From positions 496,001 through 560,000 of the forward strand of contig JAGTJM010000015.1 in NCBI GenBank assembly GCA_020747015.1: 64,000 nt of DNA. Reading direction: 5' to 3'. The position numbers and the translations under genes were made by a program. The first letter of the stretch is position 1. Each line of letters starts with the position of its first letter. Shown here one piece after another: positions 53,979 through 64,000 of this stretch. The notes beneath the pieces are model-generated. The model was not told the DNA's origin, did no database searches, and worked only from the letters and a program-made list of their open reading frames with translations. Source of the DNA: Pyrenochaeta sp. MPI-SDFR-AT-0127 (taxonomy: Eukaryota > Ascomycota > Dothideomycetes > Pleosporales > Cucurbitariaceae).

Positions 53979-56003
53979 ATGAGACGTGCAGCCGTGGTCT
54001 TCGTTACCTCTTTCCTACACTCATTATCTAGTGCAACTATTCTTGCTTCTTCAGGAAAACCATGGGATTCTTACATATTCAGTCCAGCATCTCGGCATGT
54101 ACGACCAGTCTCGATTCATTCTCGTTCTGGCTCGGTAGCAGTAAAGTCAGACAGTGTTGGGCCACAGTACCTCTCACTCAGCGCTGGTAGCCATATCAGT
54201 CTTGATTTTGGCGTTGAAGTTGGAGGCTGGATAAGTCTCAATGTCAACGTTAACAGCAGCACCAATGCTAGCACACCTCAATTCTCTCTGGCCTTTAGTG
54301 AGTCTCCGGCTTTTGCAAATCGATCTATATCAGATGATACCGGCTCGACGGCTACGCAGGACTGGGACCGGGCACTCAATGTCAGCGTCCCATCGGGCTC
54401 TAGCTTTTATAGGATTCCGGAAGAGAGGTTTCGTGGAGGCTTTCGATTCTTGATGATCAACGCTCTTGAGAAGGTCGAGATATCAAATGTCACCTGCGAG
54501 ATTGGGTTTGCTCCCGAGACTGAGGATCTACGCGACTATGGCGGATACTTCTATACACCTGATGACGACCTCTTGGTACGAACCTGGTATGCTGGTGCAT
54601 ATACCGTGCAGACCAATATCGCGCCGCAGAACACTGGTCGCTGGTTGCCTCAGGTGAGGCCTGGGTGGGCGTACAACAATTCTATTGGCGTTGGCAAATC
54701 CATCCTCGTCGATGGGGCAAAACGTGACCGTGCAGTCTGGCCTGGCGATTTGGGTATCCAAGCAGTAACCGCCTCGCTTGCGCTCGGTACAGATGGGTTG
54801 ACCTCTGTTAAGAACGCACTCGAGACGCTGTTCTACTACCAAAACGCAACCACAGGGCGCTTCCCGTTCGCAGGGCCAGCTACTGGGTCTTTTCGCAATG
54901 GAGCGCAGAGCGATACTTATCATGCTTGGAGTCTGATTGCCATGTACAACTATGCTATTTTCACCGGCGATGGGCAGTGGCTGGAGCACCACTGGGCTAA
55001 CATTACGCGCGGGATTGACTTCATCCTGACAGCAGTTGATAGCAACGAATATGGTCTACACAATCAAACACGCTCGAACGACTGGGCAAGACAGGGAGGT
55101 GGTGGCTACAATAGCGCTCTTAATGCTCTAGATTACCACGCATTATTTTCCTTCGCCAATCTTGCTCTTGCCTGGTCCAACGACACAGTTAAACTCTCGC
55201 AAGCCACACAATGGTCCGCCGCCGCTTCACGCCTCAAGTTATCCTACAACACACTCCTCTGGTCTAATGAACTTTCTCTTTACCATGATAACCAAACCAC
55301 GGCCCTTGCCCCTCAGGACGGCAATGCAATGGCACTATTGTACAATCTCACTACATCCTCCGCTCAAGCTACCTCTCTCAGTGCCAGTCTTACAAAATTT
55401 TGGACTTCCATCGGCCCCATAACTCCAGAGTTACCAGACACCATCTCTCCACTGGTGACCTCTATTGAGGTTCTCGCCCACTTCGCTGCCAACGAACCCT
55501 CCCGCGCAATCGACCTAACGCACACGCTCTGGTCTTACCTCCTGGACTCACCACTCATGACTGGTTCCACTCTGGCGGAAGGTATAACAGCGAACGGAAG
55601 TTTGTATTATAGAGGCAATGCCGGATACAGAAATGACGCTAGTTATACAAGTCTCAGCCATGGATGGAGTTCGGGGCCGACAATTGCACTAAGTCACAAT
55701 GTTGCCGGACTGGAAATCACTGGATGGAGAAGGTGGAGGTTTAAACCTGCGCTTGTTGGATTGAAAAGTGTGAAGAGCGGGTTTGAGAGTCCATTGGGCG
55801 GGTTTGCCGTGTCATGGCGCGTGGCTGAGAATAGAGGTAGGAAGTTTGACTTCATTGCTGATTTCACCACGGCGAAAAACACAAAAGGAACTTTAGAGCT
55901 ACCTTGGTCCTGCGAGAAGGTCTTGCTAGATGGGAAGCAGTTGTATAGCGCGGAGATTCGAGGAGGCGGGACAAAGCATCTCAAGGCGGTCTCATGTCAC
56001 TAG
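53979..56003 (+). CDS. Secreted alpha-L-rhamnosidase-like protein (GH78 type)
   Basis: Single exon, 674 aa. The ATG at 53979 gives MRRAAVVFVTSFLHSLSSA, a signal peptide, and is the first ATG in the frame. The N-terminal beta domain (LSLSAGSHISLDFGVEVGG) precedes an (alpha/alpha)6 barrel with the family signature DGAKRDRAVWPGDLG (acid residues of the active site), FYYQNATTGRFPFAGP, SDTYHAWSLIAMYNYAIF and DWARQGGGGYN. The C-terminal beta domain has LSHGWSSGPT and SPLGGFAVSWRV. GH78 enzymes release terminal L-rhamnose from plant polysaccharides and glycosides such as pectin side chains or flavonoids. More than ten N-X-S/T sites suit an extracellular enzyme. The substrate cannot be told from sequence. 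Confidence 0.9.
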   Translation: MRRAAVVFVTSFLHSLSSATILASSGKPWDSYIFSPASRHVRPVSIHSRSGSVAVKSDSVGPQYLSLSAGSHISLDFGVEVGGWISLNVNVNSSTNASTPQFSLAFSESPAFANRSISDDTGSTATQDWDRALNVSVPSGSSFYRIPEERFRGGFRFLMINALEKVEISNVTCEIGFAPETEDLRDYGGYFYTPDDDLLVRTWYAGAYTVQTNIAPQNTGRWLPQVRPGWAYNNSIGVGKSILVDGAKRDRAVWPGDLGIQAVTASLALGTDGLTSVKNALETLFYYQNATTGRFPFAGPATGSFRNGAQSDTYHAWSLIAMYNYAIFTGDGQWLEHHWANITRGIDFILTAVDSNEYGLHNQTRSNDWARQGGGGYNSALNALDYHALFSFANLALAWSNDTVKLSQATQWSAAASRLKLSYNTLLWSNELSLYHDNQTTALAPQDGNAMALLYNLTTSSAQATSLSASLTKFWTSIGPITPELPDTISPLVTSIEVLAHFAANEPSRAIDLTHTLWSYLLDSPLMTGSTLAEGITANGSLYYRGNAGYRNDASYTSLSHGWSSGPTIALSHNVAGLEITGWRRWRFKPALVGLKSVKSGFESPLGGFAVSWRVAENRGRKFDFIADFTTAKNTKGTLELPWSCEKVLLDGKQLYSAEIRGGGTKHLKAVSCH

Positions 56004-56589
56004 CGATTGCAAAACAACATCTGTAATCTAAAGGATCCTTAAAGTATCTCAGGCCTGTATATTTCCTCCTATGACCACACTGTGCCTATGATCATGGTTA
56101 TTACCAATGACTGAGAAGCATTATCCACGGGAAGATACGCAGTGGATATAACATAATCTCAACTACAACCTGTTTATAGACAAATAAGATTGTTCAAATA
56201 CCATCTCTGCAACATGCTTTGACAAGAGTCTCAGGAGAAGGATTGTATCAGGGAGGATACGTTGCTACCTCAGGGATAGGCCTACTACATGACTTCAAAT
56301 ATATCATATATTTCAAGTGCTTCTGTTGTCCTTGGCGGCTAATTCCATCGAAACTTTTCAGTCCTCGAAGAGTTCATACGAATATCTTGTCCTGTTGATA
56401 GTGATACTTGCACCTACACCGCATTGCAGATTGTCTTACGTTGTGCAACAGTCCATGATGCGTAAAGCAAGGTCACGATCACTCCCCGTTCCAGATCCTC
56501 AAGAAGATGACATTATACTGAAAAGACAATATATCATGTATGAATACAACTCGCTATAGCTTTTATATACCGACACTACTAGACTGTGC
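56004..56589. other. Convergent intergenic region, AT-rich
   Basis: Between the 3' ends of the rhamnosidase-type gene and the unknown two-exon gene. An 80-codon frame at 56317 has no motif. Confidence 0.5.
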
Positions 56590-57953
56590 TCAAAGACGTT
56601 CACATGTAATTACAATTCGCCTCCACCGGAGTGTCTTATTGTGATTCCAAACATTATCCGCACGTACAAGTATAGCCTCCATCCTTCCCATAAAACAAAG
56701 CAAGGTCTTGTAGCTATCTCTATGCTGCAACGCGTCTTCGCCTTCTGTGCTGACCTCGCTCCCCAGCTCACCAGCCAGCAGGTTGCAGTCATGCTCAAGC
56801 TTCGCTAGTGATGGCCCGACTGCACTTCGTATGCCTTTGCACTTTAATTTGTAAGTGGGTTGAAACCACGAAGTTTTCTCGAGGGACTTGTTCAAAGTAT
56901 TAAAGATTGTATCGAGGAGAGCTCTGGCGTGAGTTTGGGTGCCTATTTTGGCCTTTGATTGTCTTATGTGCTTCAAGCAATCACTATGCTCGTTTTCCAG
57001 ATAATAGTATGGTCCAGGTTGTAAACTTGCATTAGGCAGGAGACAATCCGGCTCAAAACACAACTTCGCTGTTAGACGAAGGCACGCCTTCAGGCAGTCC
57101 TTCAACAGGCGATATTTTTCCATGTGTCGCGTTGAACGGAGTGCTGGAGTCATCATACCTGACGGCCTGTACAGTTTGCCATTGTCATAGAGCTCTCTCC
57201 ATGCCTTCTCATTCCATTCACCATCTTTCAGATGGCATGCCTCACAGATTGACTTTAATAGTTGATATCGAAGCCGTGAATCAGTTTCTTCGTAATTTAC
57301 CGAGCGGGATGGATGAATAGCTCGGACTATCTTCGTTCGTTGCCAAAAGACTAGTTGGGATTTACGAAGCCGTTCGCCCAAAGCATTTTGCGCCTCCTTT
57401 TCGTGGTTAGTAATTATACTTCCGCCTGCGCTGGGATGATTTCACACACGTTACCCATGCATAAGAAAACATCTGGTTGCTTAGCTTCGACAGCAGAGAA
57501 AACGAGGTCGTAAAGCTCCTCCCATTGTTCATCCTGAACCTTCGGATAGCTCCTTTTACATAGGAATGGTCGTAGGTCTAATAAGGACACATCATGTTCC
57601 AAGCCCAACGATCCATTCGAGCCAATCTGTAGCCCTTCGATAATCACTTGGAGAGTGCGACAGTCTGAACACACGCTTTGGAGGCCAAAAGACCATGGAT
57701 GATTTGGACGAGGTTCCAGTAACATGATAAGGAGTCCCCCGGGAGTAAAAGGCATGGCAAGTGCCTTAGTGACATCAAGTTCGGCGGGTGGGATGCAACG
57801 TTTCCGAATCTTTTCGGCATACCGTACAATCTCGTTGAATGCCTTTTCGTAGTCACTTGGGGCCTGGGGCCCAAGATGGACGCTGGATAAGCCAGCAGTG
57901 ACTTGCTCCAACTCTGTCGAGGGGTCGTTCTTTTCGTTCATAGTCAAAGCCAT
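56590..57953 (-). CDS. Unknown fungal protein, two exons
   Basis: Exons 57450..57953 and 56590..57396 joined by a 53-bp intron (donor GTGTGT, ACTAAC branch 13-18 nt before the acceptor), 1311 nt, 436 aa, ATG at 57953. I do not recognise the family. The N-terminal half has an ordered-looking block, MPFTPGGLLIMLLEPRPNHP and FGLQSVCSDCRTLQVIIEG, and WEELYDLVFSAVEAKQPDV before the junction DVFLCMGNEAQNALGERL. The C-terminal half is helical and charged, with CEACHLKDGEWNEKAW and Cys-rich KDCLKACLRLTAKLCFEPDC. No signal peptide or membrane helix is seen. The intron is inferred because both frames are long, phase-compatible and share strand; without it the upstream frame stops after 179 aa. Confidence 0.6.
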
Positions 57954-60900
57954 CGCCCTTCAGCTCTGTTAATACTGACAGCACATACCAATACCCTCCT
58001 GAATATGAACTCAAGAAGCGAAACATACATTTCTGGCCATTAATATCTTCCACTTTGTCTACTGAAAAGGCGCAGGTGGCGCAAGCTTACTCCAGAAGAA
58101 ATACTTTCTGTATGAGATGTCTTTCAAATGGAAAAAAAACTTGTTATAATGTAGCTGTACTGTCTATCTATTTTCTCACGCAATGCCATATTTACACCCC
58201 TCGATGCGACAACCCCCTCTTCAGCTCTCTACGTAGATCCACTGCTGTGGATACTTCCCCTCATAAGGTGCTTTCACTACAGCGCTCTCGGAATCTCCCG
58301 GTAACTCTTCAAAGGCTATTACGATCCAGGAAACCATGAAATCCAGCAATTTCTTCTCATCTGCAGCACGTTACATCGCGTACCAGGACCATGGAGAGAG
58401 AAATCAGAACCATCACACAAAGAAACTCGACCAACTTTCGTATCCTGGGTTACATTCCACTACTGTGGCCGCATTCGTATCTGTTTTCAGTCGTTGGATC
58501 GGATTAACGTTCTTCTAAACACTGGTTCGCCGGACGTTCACCCGAGCCTGCGGCACTTCCCATACGCTTGCGGAAGTTTTGTTCTAAAATAGCAAGGGCT
58601 TGTAGAATGCCTACATTGCTATGATTAGTTGCCATGGAACAAAGTCAAGTCTAAAGAGTTGGGGACTTTTGTCAGTGTACCGTGAGTGTGGAACAAGGCT
58701 TGGATATCATGTTGATGTAAAGAATTCACACCGTTGTTGAACATCTCACTATCTCTTCGCTATTGCTAGCGTATTTTGAGAGTTTGCATGAAATTCACCA
58801 TCGGATATTCAGGTGATTGAATAATCGAAAACGTCTCAGGGATTTCTAAAACTAGTCCTCCTTTCTCATTCTCTTTACTCATATGCCCCATTTTCAAACA
58901 GCCTGTATGAAGTAGTGTTACACGATTTTTTTTTAGGCTACGGTGCATCCAACACGCCCATTTGAAAATAAAACACCAAGTAAAAGAGCTTTAATGAGTG
59001 AATAATCCCTCTTGAGTTGAGATGTGCACTGATTTCAAGACACGATAATTGTATGATATAGAAGCGATTGCTACGAATATAAATGGCCTCGACAACTTTA
59101 TGCAGGGGAGGAACTTTTCAAGATCAGTAGCAGCATACTTACCTAAGCGATGGAGTGATTGGGTTCGCATGGGCATAGAGAAGTATGCTATTTTGACGAT
59201 GTATAGTATGCTATCAAATCTATGACTAGGAGTAAAATATCCCAGAGATTGTGAATTCTTCTCTTAAATGACACAACTGTCACATATTCATTGCAATAGT
59301 TTTCGAGCTTTAAGAGTAATATGGACACCATGTACGTACCGAAGCTTTCGGGCCTGAGGTGAAGAGACTTTGCAGTAGACGAAGTACTGTTGAAAGAATC
59401 CATGCACCCATAGCTAGTCGCGGCAAGATGTCTCACTACGTGTTCAATGCCAACAGGATACTAGCGGACTGTAAGCACAGTGAGCTATCACTCCCCTGTC
59501 ATTCTTGGACTCACGACTCAGTAAGTGGTCCTGTCATTGAGCATGGGCGGCTTACCGCTCAAGACGGACAAAGAGCATTAGACATGCATCGTGGCGCTCG
59601 TAAGGTTGACCGGTGAATAGGGTCAACTTGCGCAAAAGCTCCGTAAGGCCACCCGTCATGCATAGCGATCTGCGATATGCATGTTGGTGGCTCACCGATG
59701 CAGGTCTCGTGGACAACTTAACAAATCTACCGAAGACATGTCACACAAGCGAGACCGGATACCAGACCCGTGTAAACGTAAGAAGTCGGCTTATCGATAC
59801 CGTTTAAGTTTGCTGTGCCGCATGGCTGCCGCTTCACTTGACCGATCAACATGTTGGGGTCTAGGCCACGCTTTCATGCAATCCCAGCGCTACGGCAGCT
59901 GGAAAATTTCCAGTCCTGGGCAGGTCCCATACACCACCAACCTATCGCGCCGCAGAGAAGCCGAAAACTTGATGCAAGGGATCATCCAAAGAGTTTGACA
60001 GTTGTTCAATTGAGTTTATCTGGTAAGCACAAGAGCGCGTGCTTGAGTGCAGCAGGTAGAGGTGGCCAGTGCAAGTCTAACATCGCCGTAATGATACTTA
60101 AACGCTGGGTCTGCCCTTCAGAGTCAAGGGTTGTTTGAGTCGAGTTATCAGTGTAGAATACCGCACTAGGCGCGGAGAATGCACACGTCGACTTGTGGAG
60201 ACTTTGAATTTGCAAGGCGCACGATGGCGGAAAGAGAGCTCCACACTGAAGCTCGACATGATTGGAGACGTACGCGAGCTAAGCGGATGCAAGGGACAAA
60301 GAAACGTCCAGTCAAGGAATTGATCGCGAGCACAGAAGATCGGTGTTGCGCATGCGCTAAGGTAAGGTGCAGAATCTACCGAGTTGCGATATCGCGATCA
60401 AGCCAGGTTCGCAGACCGACCAGTTAAAAAGCAGCGAGAATCTCGTGTCTTGCAAGTTGAACAACGCATAGCCTTGGTAATTTATTTCTGAGCGGCGTTG
60501 GAGGGGCCACATGGAATGTCTGTTATTGCTGCAATGTGACGAATGGTAGGAGCTGAATGCAAGATACACTTCTGACATGAGTTTCAAGAAACGTGGTGCT
60601 AAGAGAGGAACGCCTGACCATGGACGCAGCGTGCATTCCCCCTTGCATAAGCCCTAAAGCTGAGCTGTCATCGCTCGATTCTGCTGTCATCATCAGTGGA
60701 TTAGTGTTTTGCGGGGCCAAGCGGTCGGCATCTGGTGAGCAGCAAAGGCTTCTAGTGCTGAGTGGCTCTGACAGCCGTCAGTTGATTATTGACCAATAAG
60801 AGGAAAGCACATGGATTATGCAGAATGGAGCGGGCACTCCGTCACGGGATGGTGGTGTGCGAACGTTATCACGATGTGGCGCTGTATAAGGCGTTGCTTA

Positions 60901-63900
60901 GCCCGCCATCATCCCATGACAGCTCAGCTTGGACGCAATCGGCGAGAGCAGACGAACTGCTAGCCATAAAAACGCAATCGATACTGCCGCAGTACCGAGA
61001 CCCAGCGATCCAAACAAACAGGTTCGGCTTCCCCAGGGCTAGAGGCTTCATGTGGCTTTGCAGCCAATAGAGAGAATTATTGGTCGTGCAGTCAGGTCCA
61101 ATGGCAAGATTCAGCCCATATGCTCCTAGAGACGGCGAACTTGGTGCATGTGAGGCGTTTGTCAATCAGTTTGCCTCATGGAAAAGATTCAGCTGTGCTA
61201 TGTGCTCCTGCATCTCGAACGGCTGGGTAAGGATGCGCGTCGTTTCAGATGGGCAACTTGGGTGTGGGGATGGCGAATCTGGTTCGCTCGGGCAAATAGC
61301 GGGTATTTGAGCAAGCGAGCGGAAGGCAACGGAAGGAAAGGGTGTGCAGGCAGTCGTGAGAGGCATTTTGAGTGGCATCCGGCTGAATGAGCTGTTTTTT
61401 TTTGTTGGGAGTGTAGATGGTTGGCTGACCAGTTCTTGGATGTCTGCGGCTCTGCGGAGTGGACGCCGCGAATACGTGGTGCTAGACATGAGTGTGCGAA
61501 GGCATTCGTGAACAAGCCACGGGTAGAGCAGATTACCAGGCCCCACCTTGCTAAGTAATCTCCCCAAGCAAGCTCTCGACAGTCGTGTCGAAGCGACGTC
61601 AAGCCAGTAGGGTTTTGAAAAGGCGCTGATGACGAGCATGAAAAAGCAACAAGTAGACTCTGTTCGGATATGAGGCCCACTTGTAAAGTGGAGAAGGATG
61701 GTGAGGTGGTATTCGAACAGGGAAGGTGGAGGTGTGGCTGCGCGCCTGCCATTGGCTGCAAGGGGAAAAACGCTCATTGCAGTTCCCTTTCTGGCCGCCA
61801 GGAGATTGTTAGGAATACGGAGATTGGCAATCTCACGCTCCCCGACAGTCAAAAACGGATTATGAAACGAGATTGCGAATCTCGACCCCCGTCCTTTGTC
61901 ACAATTGCGACGTAAACAATAATTGCAGCAGCCGAGGAAGGCTGATGGCTTAGCCACAGCCGTTGCGACTGGCGTCGTGGTTGCCCCTGGAAGCAGGCCG
62001 GAAGGGGAAGTAGGCGTGCAGTGGCCGTGTCCTGCCCAACTTCCTTTTTTCTCTCTTACAGTGACAAGTAACGTTGATGGAGACCGCTAACTCGATGCCA
62101 GCCTGTTGGTCCCTGGCAACCAATTGCTGAGTGCGGAGAGGATTGCGACGCGTGGAAGCAGTCGCAACAGCTGTGGCCGTGCTAATGTGCGCGAGCCATG
62201 GTATTGCATGCTCGAGGCCAGGAGCAGAACAAAGAATCTCTTCCTGACCATTCTTCAACGCAACCCGCCCTCCAATCGTCTGAACAGGGCTATGAACTCA
62301 TTGCTGTTGATAGGCAGACCTTCTGCTCTCACCGCTGGTTGCGGCTGGAAAGGAACTTGTGGTCCCTCAAAGTTCGACGGCGCAGACTATCGGCGAACCA
62401 GTGCGGGAACAATCACAAGTGAAGCCGTTACGTGGACTCTACACTCGACCGACCCTCCGCTAGGCTGCGGTTGCTCTGGGTTGTGTGACTTGGCAGGCCC
62501 TGTTCCATGGCCGTGTTTCCGTGTCTTTTCATAGAAATCTCTGCAACCGCGGGTGACCCAGTATTGTCCTTGAGCAATACGGCAGGGAAAAGTGATGGCA
62601 TGGAAGATGAAGATGAACAGAGTTTTTTGCTAGGCCGCACAGTGGCGCCGAAGAGACCCTGAAGATCATGAGTCCTGTCCTTGGAACACAAGGTCATCCA
62701 CGCTCATGACGTCGCCGGGGTTGTAGGGAGAAAGGGCCGAACATTTCCAGATGGCACACAGTGTGCTCGAAGGGACATGTGCTCATTTACCAGCTGCAGG
62801 TGTGCAGACTCCTGGAATTCGCAATCGTTGACCTGCATCAACGGCGCGAGGCAAGCGAAAGCAGATCATCAGGCGACACACGATTGCATCGGCTGGAATG
62901 ACAGGCGATCACAATTGAGGGGTTCCAAAAGCAAATCCCCAAACTCTGGGGAGCAAAGCAGGCAGAGGCGTGGTACAGAGGCCAGAATGCAGACCCCGTT
63001 TGTGGCGGCTCTGAGACACACAGGGCGCTGAGCTTCATGCGCTTTGGAGGTCCAGATCGTGGTCCTATCAATAATAAAGCAGATGTTTGTTCGCACAGCA
63101 TGCTGCAGCCAAAGTATGCATGCACCGTTATCTCGACATGACGCAAGCTGAGCAGAGCGATTATTGGAATTCGTTTTTGAGCAGCCATGGATCTAGCATG
63201 TCCTGCGACCATGTTGATGAGCTTCCCACCCTGCAACACGGCAGCGCCCTTTATGGTCGCCCGGTCGGCCTTGTGCTCAAGGAGCAGAGTAGTCAGAGCT
63301 AGCAGTGCAAACAATGGTTGCTTGTTGCAACCCGCCTTCTCCGCATTTCGTCTATGACAAGCTATTTATGGGTGGCAAGGACAAGCTCCTTGCTGTGATG
63401 AAAGGGGAAAGGCTCCTGGAGCAGAAGAGGCGTCGGCTTGCCCCTGCATAGCTAGCAGGTTCCCAAACGGGCGTCGATAGTCGATTGGTCGCCAGCAGCG
63501 GAAGCATATCAAATCCAAGCTTGGCCAAATACCAACCCGGGCTGGTTGGCCCCACCGCGAACGGGTTCGGTGAAACAAGTCGCGTCAATCTTCATGTCTC
63601 GAGGCCGAGGACTCGGGCAAGAAGAGGTGGGCAGACGAGCTCGAGGCAGCGTTGTGTTGACGAGTTGCAGTGCAGCGGGACTGCGGCCTCTATACCCTCT
63701 TGATTAATGGGCACCATGCCCGACGAGGTTTGGGGGTTTGCCGTGTGCAGGGAAGCAACAGAGAGGGGTAGCCGGCTTGCGGCAGGCAAGCCAAGAAGAT
63801 CTGAGAGATGGGCAGAAGATGCATATCGCGTGCAGCCGGCCGGCGTGAGCGAGTGAGAGGGCCGTCTGGACTGGGATCTGGACTGGCTCTCCTCCTCTCG

Positions 63901-64000
63901 ACTCTGCACAGCAGCACCGGTGCAGGCAGCATGAGAGCCGCATGCAGCGATGGCAGCGAGCGGACCGTCGACAAGCCTGGCCGGATGCAGGCTTTCTTGA
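57954..64000. other. About 6 kb without a supported gene
   Basis: Many overlapping short ORFs in all frames. The longest (61166..61957 minus, 263 codons) lacks any motif and is paralleled by open frames on both strands. The first 1.3 kb is AT-rich; from about 59.4 kb onward the composition is balanced. The last 2 kb is GC-rich with purine/pyrimidine asymmetry and might be the promoter of a gene beyond the window. No tRNA, rRNA or repeat was recognised. Confidence 0.5.

Noticed and set aside
61166..61957. 263-codon minus-strand open frame
   Set aside because: Other frames on both strands are also open here (for example 61198..61761), no motif or splice structure; looks like chance.
62838..63314. 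158-codon minus-strand frame with a hydrophobic start
   Set aside because: No ordered motif, overlapping open frames on both strands, and no splice or homology hint.

Overview
The window is nuclear DNA of a filamentous ascomycete. Genes carry short (44-74 bp) GT-AG introns with CTAAC/CTGAC-type branch sites just upstream of the 3' splice site, and the gene set (NsdD, SREBP with the fungal C-terminal domain, Bud32, NLR/HeLo-like pair, DUF7730-type proteins) is fungal. Gene content and protein style suggest Dothideomycetes, probably Pleosporales; that placement is inference. I resolved 17 protein-coding genes plus one transposase. All intron-containing models were built by hand from splice sites, and every complete spliced CDS is a multiple of three.

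Layout. 1-5.2 kb: the 3' end of a glycerophosphodiester phosphodiesterase-family gene, two minus-strand DUF7730/F-box-like paralogues and a RidA/YjgF protein. 5.2-8.3 kb: low-information DNA with a possible decayed gene at 6.4-7.0 kb. 8.3-12 kb: the KEOPS kinase Bud32 and a long, disordered conserved protein. 12-16.2 kb: mostly non-coding, with a 12-bp minisatellite and one small secreted protein. 16.9-23.1 kb: glutamate-cysteine ligase (7 exons) and the GATA factor NsdD (5 exons), both on the minus strand. 23.1-33.3 kb: a gene-free stretch of about 10 kb between the divergent regulators nsdD and srbA (SREBP).

37.6-41.4 kb holds the most interesting unit. A PP-motif/NB-ARC/TPR NLR and a HeLo-like cell-death effector are transcribed head to head from a 238-bp shared promoter. 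Both proteins carry the same short amyloid-type motif (core GFQ[TA]G[IV]ING), at the N terminus of the NLR and at the C terminus of the effector. This is the architecture of the PNT1/HELLP amyloid-signalling pairs, which resemble necroptosis RHIM signalling.

41.9-48.6 kb is housekeeping: a 6-phosphofructo-2-kinase whose bisphosphatase RHG motif has become RAG, then TOM40 and TOM22 (two core subunits of the mitochondrial outer-membrane translocase) side by side and tail to tail, and an F-box protein. 49-58 kb is more accessory: a candidate secreted protein, an apparently intact Tc1/mariner element with TIRs and TA duplication, a secreted GH78-type rhamnosidase and an unrecognised two-exon gene. 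58-64 kb shows no gene I can support.
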